64,000 nt of DNA. It comes from Rotaria sordida. Its lineage: Eukaryota > Rotifera > Eurotatoria > Philodinida > Philodinidae. The translations under genes and the position numbers were made by a program. Where the stretch lies: positions 62,001-126,000 of the forward strand of contig CAJNOL010000184.1 in the NCBI GenBank assembly GCA_905250125.1, in the 5' to 3' direction. The notes below the pieces were generated by a model that saw only the letters and a list, made by a program, of their open reading frames with translations, was not told the DNA's origin and searched no databases. Position 1 is the stretch's first letter. Each line of letters starts with the position of its first letter. Positions 1 to 13,444 of the stretch are shown piece after piece.

Positions 1-3000
1 AAATATTTGATTATAAAACTTTGTTGTCGATACTTTATGTTGTTTTAAGTTTTTTGTAACCATTAGTGTCTGCTAGTAAACAAGATGCAAAATACATTTA
101 ATAATATGAATATAAGGAAGCACTTGACAACTCTTGATTCTAGTGAGACATAGAATTCAAACATGAATAGTTCATTAGTATTAAAGATGGTATTCAAGGG
201 TGTTCCAGGGTCGGTAAGATTGGGATGGAGAATCGATGATTCAGGGGATCGATTAGAAATTTTTATTAAAATTGATCAGATTCGGAGAGGGAGGTCGAGC
301 GGTTTTTTGAGAATTGACGAGCAAATAAAAGAATAAAACGCTAGAACTTCGCTAGAAAAAAATCGAAAATTTCTCAAGATTGAGGGGTGACTCCCCCTTC
401 GACTAGGACATCTCTGAAGGTACCACAAAATTATAGGACTCCTGCTTACATTCGTACAAGAATATTTATTTTATTGTGAGAAACCAGTATTATCACACTG
501 TTGATTACCTATTTTGATAAGTATTGTTGTCTACTGCCTCTTGATACTATCGATTTTCTTTGTCTATTCTTCCATAGATGTTTATATGATGAAAATGAAA
601 ATTTTATTTTTATCCTATTAACATCAATGGAAAAATAGACAAAGAGAATCGACAATAACCAGAGATAAAAGAAAACCATACTTATTTAAACAGGTAAGTA
701 TTAGTTCAACTATATTAGTTTTTCATAATGAAATAAATATTATCGTATGAATGTATGCGAGAGTCCTATAATTTGGGAATGCCCTATATAAGCACTATAA
801 CTAGTAAAAAAAATCGTATTTTTCTCATATCTGGCGAAAACCACATGGGCAAATAAGTATTCGGATATCAGGGTAATTGAGCACGTTCATATATAGAAAT
901 CCACTATATTGTAATAAATTTAGAAAAAGTATTCATTAAGTATATGATTTGATCTATGTGTTTGACTATTTCTATACTTAACATGCATGCAATTCATCAT
1001 CGAATTATTCATATCAAGTGAACATGAGGTTTTTCGTGACTAATAACATGAATTGCTAGAAAAAATATATTCTATCTTTTTCAATGATCATATATGTTTA
1101 TACAAGGTCATGTTGTAAATTGCATGAAATTTAATATATTCATTCCAATTGAAAGGATCATGACATGTTATTGTTTTTCTACTTAAATCAGACAATAGAT
1201 ATATATATATATATATTTCCGGAAACATGCAAATACTATAATATTATTATGAAAATATTACTTAGTTCTATTATTATTTATAGTTTTGCAAGAATGATAT
1301 TGTGAATATTTTAGATCTATTTGATATGCTAATCTTAATATCTTTTGAAATTATAAATATAAAAATAAATCATATTCATCTTGAACCTTCATTCAATCAG
1401 ATATATATATATTTCTCCGATTTCAAATCTTCACTATTTTCTTTATTGTTTTCATTCGTAGTATTACTAAGATCCCTCTCAAAACTGATTTTAGGTTACC
1501 AATAATCAAATCGTATGAAATTTTTCAGGCAGACACCATGATATTTTCTTGAGATATTCATCAAATAAGGATAAAAAATAGCCGATTTGACAACACAAAA
1601 ATTCTATGCGAATTTTTATTTAGTACAGTTAATTTTTGTTTTATTTGAATTCTTACTTTTTCGTTGGAGTTTAAAGGTGACAAGTCGAGTACTGCAAAAA
1701 AAATTAAACTATTTTTCGAAGTTTTTTTTTTTTTGTAATACTCAACTTTTCACTCTTAATGTCCAACAAAGAAAGCAAATATCTATATAAAAAAAGGACT
1801 CTGTTATGTTTTGCAGCCTGACATGCTCTTTCAGATAAAAGAGAAACAAAATATATTGAATGAAGGTTCACAGAGAATTTTTCTATTGCTAAATGAGCTA
1901 TTTTTGATTTCTGTTTGATAAATATCTAATGAAAATATCATGATATAGAGCTAAGAATGATATTATTTTGATAATCAACGAGAGGAAATATTATTGTTTG
2001 AAAATAGATTCTAAAGAAATAATTTATTTTATAGTTTGATTAAAATAATTTTAAATTTCAAATAAATTTATAATAGAATTAGCCGAGAATTATTTATTCT
2101 TATTTATTTTTCATTTGATGTTTACTTTCAATTGAATCACCCAATGATTTTCATATTTAGTTTTTAACTACAACTAAAGTATGTCTTATTTAATTCATTT
2201 AAGTTCTATAGATGAATTAGATATTTTTTTCTATTGAATGACATAGTAAATATTGTCTCATCGATGTGTTATTATTAATACAAAGACATTTCGAAAATTC
2301 TAAACATCTATTTGAATAATTACCAGATTGATCTATTTTGTTCTGAGTATATTTTCTGATTATGGCTGAGATTTTCTTTTCAAGGTCTATCTTTGATTAT
2401 ATAACCTTATGTTGTTGACCTTTTCTTTCTTAAATTCATCAACTTCAAAGACAGTTCCATTGGGCAATATATGTAAATTTACCATCCAACGTTGAATTTT
2501 AATCGAATTTTTAATCGTGCTTGTCAAAATGACTCACATTGTTGTTTTACACCCATCTTATTAAAATATTTTTTTTTAATATAGTCAAATAGATTGCATC
2601 TGCGTCAACGTTAAGTTTTTTTTTTAATCTTTTAACGAATATCGAATATAGCAAATAAAAAGAAAAGAGGTTACTTGATAAAAAAAAAAAAGGTCTAGTC
2701 CTTGAAGATATATGGATATTTTTGATAAAACTACAATGACGAATCTTTCATATCATCAATGTCATAGGTAGTCAATGTGCAAATATGATCATAAAAAAAA
2801 GCATTCTTTCTTTTTCTACACATACATTAGAAGTTTTGAGTAGAGATTGAATCATAATAAATCTATACGAAATAGAGGGCATTCAAGGAATTTTTGTAAA
2901 AAGAAAAATAGATGTGATATATTGTATGAAAGTTTTTATAGATAGATTTCGGCATTGAATATGAAATAGAAGAAAAAAATAAACTACTTTTTTTTATATA

Positions 3001-4651
3001 TTTCCGTTTTTATATAAAATCTATTATTTATATGTGTGTGTTTTATGCTCAACAGAGTAAATGTAAATTACATAAAAGACGATAAAATTATATAATTTTC
3101 TTCTGATAGATTAAAATCAAGAAATAATTATTCATATGTATTTAAATATTCATTAATTATTTTACTTGATTAATAGCAATTTGTCTTTTTTTTTTTATTG
3201 CATTATTTATTATACTAAATATTTATCAAGACTTAAACATAAATTAAAAAATATTTGTTTTTCTATGAGGTTAAGATCATTAAATGATAATTATTTTGAG
3301 TTGTAAAAGTATATTAATATTTGGATTATAAACACATATATTTATAGAGGTTCAATGAAGCGAAAATCATAATAAATTTTCTCCTCGATTAATAGGAATG
3401 TTATTTTTATTGTATTGGCTACACTCATCAATTTGCTTTTCAATCTATATTGTAACAATTTCAAAAGAAAAAAAATGATGCATAAATTAAATACATAAAG
3501 TATGTATTTCACATGAATTAATTTAATGAATATAGACTATCAAAAATATAAAATAATCTGATAATTTTATATTTTAATATTTATTTTCGATTTTTTTTTT
3601 GCTTCACTCATATACAGACTTATAAAACTGTTTCTATTTTTAAATATCAGAATATATTCTGCTTAAAATAAATTCATGAAACCTTTAATGAACGTCATTC
3701 AAGAAAATTTCATGTTCATCATGACTTATGTCAATATTAGGTATTTATAAGGATTTCATATGGATGTATATAACACATTGATTTATTCTTTTTTCTATAT
3801 ACATCTTTTCATCAAATAAAGCAAAGAATTTCTCATCAGTCGTTTCTTTCTTTCTTTCTTTTTTTTTTTTTTTTTATTTTCTTTTTGCATCTTCTATTAC
3901 GCGACGTGCATTGAACAACAAGTAGAAGAACTTTTCTCATCAATATTTCTTTGTCTGAGAAAAAAAAGCATGTTTGTCATTTGATTGAAGTACGTATATG
4001 TGTACTCTCTTCATCTTGGTCGACAGCCACATCAACTACTATCACACAATCTAAAAAGATATACTATGAAATTCTCTTGTTCATCAAAAAAGCTAACAAC
4101 AACCAATGTTGATTTATTCTTCGTCTATTTCTCTCCTTTTTTTTTTTCTTTATATCATTCATTTTTTTTTATTTCTGTTGCGGTTTCCTCTCTTTTTTCT
4201 TCTTTTCTATATCTCGTTCTTTTTTTCTATCGACGCGCTACTACTCAAATTACTTTTCGCTCTCGCGCTTTGCCTTCTCTTTCGAAAACATTCAGCACAC
4301 ACTCCATTATTAACCACATAAGTTGTTCTGTTAGTTCGTGCACCGTGCACTAGAATTTCAGCTCATTTACAGTGAGAACAAGCAAACGAACTATTACATT
4401 GGAAAAAATAAATCTGTACGTATATAGTACAGTTTTTCTTTCTCTCATCACGTCTCTTGATTTGGTCGAACGTATAACATAATATGAAACAATCTTATTA
4501 ATACCTCTTTTTTTTTATTTACTACATTATTATTTTGTCACACCCAAGAGACAGCCGTCATTAGTAACTGTAACAAAATATAAATTATTACACGAATGAC
4601 AATAACGACAACAATAAGAACAACATAATTACATACAAATCAATAATAATA
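1..4651. other. Gene-free AT-rich region upstream of the tetraspanin gene
   Basis: I see no supportable exon here. The open frames are short, T/A-rich and lack the codon pattern of the real exons in this window. It holds one foldback element (about 416-786), listed separately, several poly-T and poly-A runs, and a pyrimidine-rich stretch at about 3840-4270 that may belong to the tetraspanin promoter or 5'UTR. That last point is inference only. Confidence 0.6.
416..786. mobile_element. Foldback (long inverted-repeat) element, about 370 bp
   Basis: The left arm (about 424-576) and right arm (about 627-777) are reverse complements with scattered mismatches. For example ATAGGACTCCTGCTTACATT near 434 pairs with the strand opposite 745-768, and the motif around 549-575 pairs with 627-655. 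The loop is about 50 bp. No coding capacity. It looks like an old non-autonomous DNA element (MITE/foldback). The termini are fuzzy and I could not fix a target-site duplication. Confidence 0.7.
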
Positions 4652-6805
4652 ATGGGCGTTGATACTTGTTATCCATGTGCTAAATATCTTCTCGTAGTCC
4701 TTAACCTCATTTTTTGGGTATGTAAACATAACATGCATATATTAAAACCAAATAGATATGAATGTAAAGTATTAGCAGATGTAGTAACATATTTATTTCG
4801 CATGTAACAAAGAAAGAGATTGATTGAGCCGCAAACGTTTTTTTTATTCTGTTAACGAGGGGAAAAAAAGATGTTGTTCATTCATATTCAAGTTGTGAAC
4901 TACTTGACAATTCTTAATTTTTTTTTTGAATAAAACTTGAAGGGAAAAAAAGTTTTATTCTTCCTCTAGGCAGAGAAACTATTGACATTTATGAATAAAA
5001 ATAACTATTGAGAAATAGACTATTGAACAATGACATGACAAAAAAAATTAATTTCGTTTCGAAATTCTTTATTAATACTTTCTAATCCTTAAGTATACAT
5101 ACTGCGTGTCTTTTTATCTTTTGTTTTTCTTCATTATCTATCTAGTTAAGCGGTGCTGCATTGATAGTTTTTGGTGTTTTATTCTTATTACATCCTGAAG
5201 TACAGCATGTCATTCATCTATTCAATTATAATACATTTCCATTGTCATCTATTGAATTATCAGCAATTTTTATTATCCTTGTTGGTATCATTATCTTTCT
5301 TATTGGAATTTTTGGATTGTGTGGTGCAAAATATGAATCACGCACTTGTCTCATACTTGTAAGTTATAATTGTCATATAATAATGACAAATAAACGAAAA
5401 AAGTTTATATTTTCTTTTTTTTTTTTGTCAGTATATTGTTTTGGTAACATGTGTTCTTTTGACGGAATTAGCCTTATTTACATACATCGCCATGTATCAT
5501 GACCAATGGGAAGGACTTATAAAACAACGTCTTATATCACAAACGAAAAAATATAATCACTTGTATCCAAGCAAATACGAACGAGCACTAGACTATATTC
5601 AAAGCAAGGTAAAATGAAGAAGAAAGTATGAATAGAAAAAAAAAATGAATAGTTACGTAAGAAGCAAGAACGAAATGAGTGATGTACACAGTTGGTACAC
5701 TTTTATTCCAAAGTTCACAATGTCTGTCTGCCGTCATATTGAGAAGACAAAAAAAAGTAACAAAAAAAAACACAGAAAGAGAAAGCAAGACATTGATATT
5801 GAAAGAATATCATAAAAAGAGATCTTGTAGTAATAATGACCATGTTAATGATGATGATAATGATGATGATGCAATAGTTATCATTGTACTTGATCAAAAT
5901 GTGATTTTTTACTTTCTAACATATATATTTATGGATTAAATTGAATAATAAACCTTTTTTTTTTTTTATTCATTGTCACAAAGCTTTTCTTCCTTTCTCA
6001 TCTTTATGTTGTTTACACTATATTATCAAAGGACAATTACAATCGTAATGTTGCATAACATTCTAAACTTGTGCTGATTGTCCGTGAATAAAGAAAATGA
6101 CTTAGTAGACGCCAGACATGACAGAAAAAAAAAAAGCGTCGTCGCTTATCTATTTGCTATTCTTATAACACTATTAACTAGACAAATAAACTGGCGTCGA
6201 TCAATAGACGATTGTTAGCCACGATGCAATTTTCTATTTTTCCTTTCTGATCGTCCTTGGTCAGAATTCGTCATCAATATGAGAGAGTCAATCAGAACTC
6301 TTGACAAGGACATATAAGAAAAATATAATGTCTCCCTTCCAACAGTGCCAGACATGTAGAATAAACACACAAAAAAAAGACTTAATTAACTCAAACAAAA
6401 ATAATGTAAAAAAAAAAATTTTTATTTTCATATGATTTATTTTTAGTATCATTGTTGTGGTATTGATTCAGCATATGATTACAGTGATTCACATGTTCCA
6501 ATATCTTGTTGTTCTATGGCAGATAAATTATCTTCTACAACAACTTGTTCTGTTGATCAAGTTAGTTTACGTGGTACACTCGGATGTTTTCGTGTATTAA
6601 CTAAATTAACAATACATTGGATGAAATTTTTTATTATTGCTGAACTTGCTTTATGTCTACTATCGGTAAGTGACAGGAAATGTGTTATATGATTGAATCT
6701 ATTTTGATGTTAAACATTTAGTTAATTGGTGTATTTCTCGCCATTTGTGTTTGTCAAAATGCAATGCTTTATGATGGATATATACAAGCTCCATATCATG
6801 TTTAA
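4652..6805 (+). CDS. Tetraspanin family membrane protein
   Basis: Five exons: 4652-4717, 5146-5358, 5432-5608, 6447-6665, 6722-6805; 252 aa. All junctions are GT/AG and phase 0. The protein has four hydrophobic segments (about residues 10-32, 50-88, 93-115 and 205-240). Between the last two is a large extracellular loop that begins with the diagnostic Cys-Cys-Gly (residues 155-157) followed by an SCC pair and two more Cys. This gives six cysteines able to form three disulphides. Short cytosolic ends and total length are typical of the family. Tetraspanins organise membrane microdomains with integrins and other partners; the partner here cannot be read from sequence. The start is the first ATG of a 22-residue exon ending inside TM1, normal for tetraspanin genes. 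Introns 1 and 3 (428 and 838 bp) are long for this window. An AATAAA lies at 6999. Confidence 0.93.
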
Positions 6806-8483
6806 TATGACAACATTGCATTCGTATCTTTGAATTTTTTATAACAGGACCAATTTTTTTTTTCTTTGTTCTTTGAAGTCAATTTGCTTCTTCTATTTGT
6901 ATTCAGGAATTTTTGTTTTATTTGTAAAAACATTCTATTGTATTTCTATGTGTGTATATTTAGAGTATTTAGAAATGAAAATTAAACAAAACGGAATGAA
7001 TAAAAGATTAACTTTGTAGTATTCTTAGCATAATAATAATAATAATAATAATGATAAATGATGTTGATAAAGTAAACAAATTGTCTTTACAATAAACAGT
7101 TGCCTTTTTTTTTTCTTGTTCTACTGTTCAAAAATTTTTCTATCCAAGATTATTAAATGATTGATTGATTGATTGATGAAGTAACAATCTTGATATAAGA
7201 CTACTTGCATAATATGGTTTGTCGACAGCTTGTATATTGTTATTAGATAAAGAAAACTACTAAGTATAATACGGTCAAGGATAATGTTTATTTCTTCTTA
7301 TAAGAAAAACATTAATATTATTAGTATTCAAATAAAACTAATCACCAAACACACGAATAAGCGCCTTTTTTTTTTTGTTCTTTTTGAAAATCATTCGATG
7401 CAAATAAAAATGTCATCTAGAGTTTCTTTTTTCTTAATAACATAATATAGTCATTTTTTTCTCATTTTTGTATTACTATATATGATAAATGAGGCTGTAT
7501 TTGCATTTCTTAAGAAATGATTAACTATACAGACTCTTAATGAATGGAGAACTAGATGTAAGAAGTCTGACTTTTCCTGAATTATTTCTTATAGATAATA
7601 CTGAGTGTTATTCAAGGATAAAATGACATTTCCTTTTTTCTGCATTCCATCTTCTCTTCAATCATCTATTTCCTAGTGTCCTTGTCTCACAAGATTCTAT
7701 TCTATACATAAAAAATAATGTTTTCAGTATTATATCATCTACATACATAAACAAAGATTATTATTAAGATTTAACAAGATTAAATTTAATTTTTCAAAAT
7801 AAACTATCATTGTTCAATTTAAATGTTTTTTATTACATATAAAGTTTTTGTTTGCTTGCTTCATACTGTGCAGCCAACCATTTATGAAATAGTTTTCAAA
7901 TATCAATTGATTTGATTTTTTTTTCTAATAGTTCAATTCAATATAAACACATTCAATGACAATATACGAATAGTTATAAAGAATATGCTTACAATGTCAA
8001 TGTGAAGAATAAATGATAGTGTCGTTAAAATTACCTATTTATTGATTTTACTACTATAGTTGTGACAATTTTCATTTTGTATATTTGCAATCTCGATTAT
8101 ATATTGTAGGTTTTTATCTTGTATAAAAGAAATGAAATTCTTTTCAAATATTTAAAACAAAAATGATTTATAGTGATTTATCTGCTATTGTTTCATAATC
8201 GATAAAATCATTTTATCAATTCATGAAAACAGAGTGTTTTTTCTTTCTTTTACACACACACACACGCAAAATCTATCATAAAACAAATCAATCAAAAAAA
8301 CAAAAAAAAAAAAAACAAAAGTCATCCCAAATAAAACAATTACTTTACGTCTAAGAAATAATTCTAATTTTTAATATTATAATGAATATGAATTACAAGA
8401 GTTAAATTTGCTTAAAGCAAACTCTGTGCAATATATACATAACAATAAGTGTCTAATTCAATTTTGATATTGTTTTAAGATTA
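6806..8483. other. Intergenic region between convergent tetraspanin and centrobin genes
   Basis: This should hold both 3'UTRs. AATAAA motifs occur near 6999 (tetraspanin side). Short simple repeats are present: an AAT run near 7031-7052 and a GATT run near 7161-7178. I found no exon, RNA gene or inverted-repeat element. Confidence 0.6.
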
Positions 8484-9291
8484 TTATTTCCATACACCAT
8501 GTCCTCCTGTTGATGATGATTGTTGTTGTTGTTGTTGTTGCTGTTGTTGTTGTTGTTGTTTTGATTTATCTTTTTTAACTCTTGTTTTTGGTTGAGAAAG
8601 TCGTTCAAATAATTCATTTGTATTATTACTTTGTTTTGTATTATGTATATCATAATCAAGTCGTTTTTTAACTCCACCACCATGTGTTGTTGTTGTTGTT
8701 GATGATGATTTATGTTGTCGTGGTGTTATAATATGTGATGAATGTGATTCATTTTGTAAAACTAAATCATCAAAAATTATTTTTTCATCTCGTTCAGCTA
8801 AATTTAATTGTTCAATAGATAATTGTATATCATGTAAAGATCGATTTGTTTTAGCTAATGGATGTTCTATAAAAATATTTTAAAGAATAAATTCAAAAAA
8901 AAAGTTTTTTGTTTTTCTATAGAAATTTACTATTTAATGTATTATTATTATTATTATTATCTAGAGCTGGTGATCGTTCAAGTAACATTTTAACATATCT
9001 AGTTAGAGATTCATTTGTTGATGATGTTTGATCATTTTTTTGATTTTCAATACTATCTTTTGATAGAGTTACTTGTACTTCTTGTTGATGATGAATTAAA
9101 TTTGGTATAATTGAAGATGTTGAGCAATAAGATGATAGTGCTGGTTGATATATATGATTTATATTTAAATTACTATCAACACTAAAAGAATTTGATGATT
9201 TTTGTTGTTGTTCATAATTATTTGAAGGATATATTGAAAATAATCCACTATTACTAATAGGATCTGCTGAATGACATCGATTAATTAATTG

Positions 9292-9351
<60 letters not shown>

Positions 9352-12300
9352 TGTATGAAGAGATGATTGAGTCATTGTTTGTGGATACCATTCTTGTAAT
9401 GAATCAATTGGAGTTGAACGAAAACGTGGTGAATGAAGAGTACTATGTGGTTGAGAAGATAATAAAAGACTAGATAAAAAGGAAAAAACTTTGATTTAAT
9501 AAATGGGAAAACAAAAAACAAGACAAAAAAAAATAATAAAGAATTTACTTTTGATTATTATCAAACTTTTGTAAAATATTTTCTTGTTGTGTTGATAATG
9601 GTAAATGAGAATTAAATTCATAACCATTAGTAACTCGATTTGTTTGATCAACAAGTGAATCAATACGTGATGAAAGTGATCGTATTGTTGACATATTAGT
9701 CGGATAATCATTATTAATTAATGGTAATGAAGGAAGATATTCAATATTTTTTACTTTAGCTTGTGTATCACTTAATGGTAATTTTATTTGATTAAATTGT
9801 ATTGTTGATGATGGATTAGTTGTTTCATTTTGTGGAAAATTTATTTTTGTTGATCCTTTAAAAAGTGCTGTTTCAAATACATCTTGTAATTTTTTTGCTA
9901 AATCTTGTCGTTCAGCATTTGTTGTTGATTGCATATGTTCAATTTCATTTTTCATTTGATCAAGTTTATTTAATAATATTTGAACACGATTTTCATGTTC
10001 ATGACGTTCATGTGATAAAATTTGTTCATGTTTTTCTTCTAAATCAGATAATTTACGACGATGTAATTCATTTAATTCTTCTTCAATTTTAATATGTTTT
10101 GCATGTTGTTCTTCAAGACGTTGAGTTAACTAAAAGAAATTCAAATTAGAAGAAAACTTTACGATTGTCTTTTATAAGCCATCCTCGAAAATTGATCTTG
10201 AGTCAGATTAGACTCCTGTGGAATAAACTTTTTTCGAGCCTCGAATCCCGTTGATCGAAAGAAACGCAAAGATGCGAGTCTACTGGAATCCTGCGGGTAG
10301 AGCTTGTCAGATCCAAAGTTTTCGGACCGGAATCTGGACTCAGTCGAACCTCACTTTGACACTCTTAATGAAATTTTTCAATCGGATTCGGATAGTCGGC
10401 CTGAAGATACGAGATAATTTTTTTTTTTGGATTTTTTTGTATTCAGTGACTAGCGCTGTGTCCTACACATTTCTCAAACGACTAGCACCCATCGAGTCAA
10501 AAATAGCTTATTTGGAAACTCGAAATTCTTTATGACTCTCATTCTATAGATTTAATGTTTTTTGTTTATTTGAAAGGGCATGTCAGACTGCAGTAACCTC
10601 TTTTTAAATTCTTACTATTTATGCGAGAGGGAAAAGAATGACAGGTTTAATACCTTGAAAAATTCTCAAAAACAGCCATCTATTTATAGACGTAGTTTTT
10701 TTATATAATAATAAAAAAAAGGTTAATTAAACAATGGACACTGGAACTTCACATACTCTTTCAAACGAAAAGAAGAAATTAGCAACAATAGAACTTCTTC
10801 AAGAATCTTGAGACGCCCGTTCAGAAAACGAGATGCCAATTGAAAAATTTCGAGTTTTCTGACGAAAATTGACGTTTTCTTTTTTGAGGGAAGAGACTTA
10901 AATGAACTTACTTTAGTTTCAGTATCACGCATAAGTTGAATTCTAAGAGATTCAGTTTGAGCACGATATTTTGCTTCACGTAATTCAAGTTCCATTTTTA
11001 ATACATTCTTAAATAAGAAATGAATAAAAATTATATTTCGAAATAGAATTTTTACTAACATTTTCACGTCGTTGTTCATCAAGATCGTTTTCTAATTGTC
11101 GAACTTTAATTTGATTATCACAATTTAATTTATGTTGATCACGTAACATTTGTTCGATTTGTTCTTGTTTTTTATCTAATTCAGATTGCATATCATTAAA
11201 ACGAGTTTCACCATTTTTGATTTCATTACGTAAATCATTTTCAAGTGTTGACCATCGTTGTTTAGCCTTTAGAATAACAATAATAAAAGATCATTCAATT
11301 ACTACATTTTATAAAAATATCTTTTTCTTTCAAAGCAAGATTATAGCGACTTCTTTTTTGATTTTTGAAGCCTGAGAAGACGAATACAAAGTTTGCGATC
11401 AGGACTAGTCCCGATTGCGTTGTAGTTACACTCTAATTTGGACACTATAATCATTTAGTTTTTGAAGTAGCCTGATTTTATAGAGAAAATATTTCTCTTC
11501 AAAATGTGGTGTCAGAATATTTCTTCTTTCCTCAGAAGTATTCAAATCTACAATGGGAATGACAAAGTTTCATACATAACTCTAGTAATGACTTAAAATC
11601 AAAGAATATTAAAATAATATTTCACTTGTTCTGAGTCTTTTGTTAATTGTTGTATACGTTGTTCATTTTGTTTTATTTTTGATTGTAAATTTTCATAATC
11701 TTGTTTGATATTTTCATTATCTTTTGTTAAACGTTCAATAGATAAATTTTTTTCATTTAATTGTATATCAAATTGTTGTTTATCATTTGAAAATTTTTCT
11801 CGATTTATATGTTCATTTTGTTTAATTTGTTGTGTTAAATTATTTAATTTTATTTTATAATCATTTTCTTTTTGTTTCCATTCATCAACAACATTTGGTA
11901 TCATTTGTTCAAGTTGTTTCATACATAAAGTTTTTTTATGATCATTTGTACGTAATTGTATTAATTCTGATTCAGCTTCTGTTAAACGTTGTTGTTGAAC
12001 ATCAATTAATGTTTCTAATTGTTTTCGACGATTACGTTCACTTTCTAATGATGATTTATAATATACTAATTCAGGATTTGCTTCATTAAAAAATTCTAAA
12101 AATAAAAATTCAATTAAATAAATAAAGAAATTATAAGTTTTCTTTTTTTAACCAGATCGTGCTTGTTGATCATCGATTAATGGTTGTTCATTAATTGGTA
12201 AAATATTTGTTCGACTCATTGAATGAAGTAATTGTCGAGCATTTTGTAATTGTAATAGACAAGGTTCTGATAATTGAGATTCATTTGTTTGAATTAAACT

Positions 12301-12527
12301 ATATAGAAATACATGAATAAATTTGATTTATGTATAATATATTAAACTTACTCTAAATGTTCGTTTTCTTTTTCATGTAATTTATGATCAGGTGTTGATG
12401 TACGCATTGTTGTTGAATGAGGACGATGAGAAGAATTTACAGTATCATGAATATTAAAACCTTCAAAAAATAGACGACGTTGAGTACGATTTTGTGAATC
12501 GTTTGTAATAGTTGTAAAAGACGACAT
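8484..12527 (-). CDS. CNTROB: Centrobin orthologue, centriolar coiled-coil protein
   Basis: Eight exons, in transcript order: 12352-12527, 12153-12298, 11626-12095, 11060-11266, 10912-11007, 9549-10129, 8931-9469, 8484-8866; 865 aa, against about 900 in human. Residues about 115-500 are continuous coiled coil. Three blocks resemble my recollection of human centrobin: an SLESERNRRKQLE block followed by HKKTL..LEQ..VVDEW, a LELREAKY..QTESLRIQL block, and the C-terminal G-G-x-G-V-W-K (human ends G-G-V-W-R). Centrobin binds daughter centrioles and tubulin and is needed for centriole duplication and basal-body work. The middle is low complexity: an Asn run near residues 607-630 (ATT triplets on the plus strand) and a Gln run just before the end. 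The ATG at 12527 is the first in the exon and lies upstream of the conserved blocks. Introns 3 and 5 are 359 and 782 bp; the latter holds a dispersed repeat. Family assignment rests on remembered alignment. Confidence 0.8.
9292..9351. repeat. ATT trinucleotide microsatellite coding for poly-Asn
   Basis: About 20 uninterrupted ATT/TTA units on the plus strand read as AAT (Asn) codons in centrobin exon 7. Codon purity suggests a young, slippage-prone tract. Related smaller runs are at about 8521-8560 (poly-Gln) and 8940-8960 (Asn). Confidence 0.95.
10351..10470 (+). repeat. Dispersed repeat, copy A, in centrobin intron 5
   Basis: This stretch matches 39117-39228 in the same orientation. Shared strings include ACTTTGA.ACTCT, GATAGTCG.CC.GAAGATAC and CCTACACAT, separated by similar spacing. 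Neither copy codes for anything convincing. The surrounding 10200-10560 is richer in GC than its flanks. It is probably a fragment of a transposon or SINE-like family; the full unit cannot be delimited from two diverged copies. Confidence 0.65.
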
Positions 12528-13444
12528 AGAGGTCAACTAAGAAACAAAAAGAAAAAGAAATAATTTATTTGACCGAAGAAAAAAAGAATGAACAATAGTC
12601 AATTGACTGACGATTGTGGTCAAATCTTTGTCTGAATAGAAACCATTCTGGAATTGATCTCAAAGTAAACTCCTCTTTGGTTTTTTTTTGTAGACAATAG
12701 AGGTCTCTATTTTTCATTAATTGCTTTGATCATATATTAATTGGTTTGATCTCACAATACAAAACACTGTATGTAGGTCAGAGAGTATGTGCCGCGTATC
12801 TTGTAGAAGCATCAAATAAACTCTGATCATTGATATATCATAAAATCATGCAAATATTAGTAAATTTGATAACTTTGATTATTCATTGAATTTAAGTTTA
12901 TTGAAAATGATTGTATCGTTCCGAATAAATCTCTCAATTATTCAGATGATTATATCATCGACAAACATTGTTCAATCACTAATGTGAAAACAAATATTAT
13001 TGACATTGAATAAAGAATCCTTTTATTTTCATAGTTATTGTTCAAGGTTTTTTTGTTTAGGAAGCGATATATAATATGGAAGAATAATAGAACACTGTTT
13101 GTACTATCACGACCTATATAAAAAAAAGATTATGTTCGAGTTTCCTATACGATATTCTAGAGCTAGCGTCACTACTTTTGTAATGCTTTATTTAATAGAA
13201 ATATATTTGAATGTGTGGTTTTTGATGGAAAAGAAGAAGAGTCTAATCTATAGCTAGGAAATACAGAGACAAAAATCAAACTAATGCGACATTTTTGCCT
13301 TATTGATCGTAAAATACATTCATGTCTTCAATTTATGAAATTTTATTGTTTACTTCTATCGGCGAGCAAAACTCTTATGAATCAATTAATGATATATTGA
13401 TGTTTTGTTTATTCAAGTTAATTTTGTTTTGTAAGATATCTGAT

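Noticed and set aside
3985-4353. 122-codon plus-strand frame upstream of the tetraspanin
   Set aside because: Made of poly-pyrimidine sequence giving Phe/Ser/Leu runs, and it overlaps another frame of the same kind.
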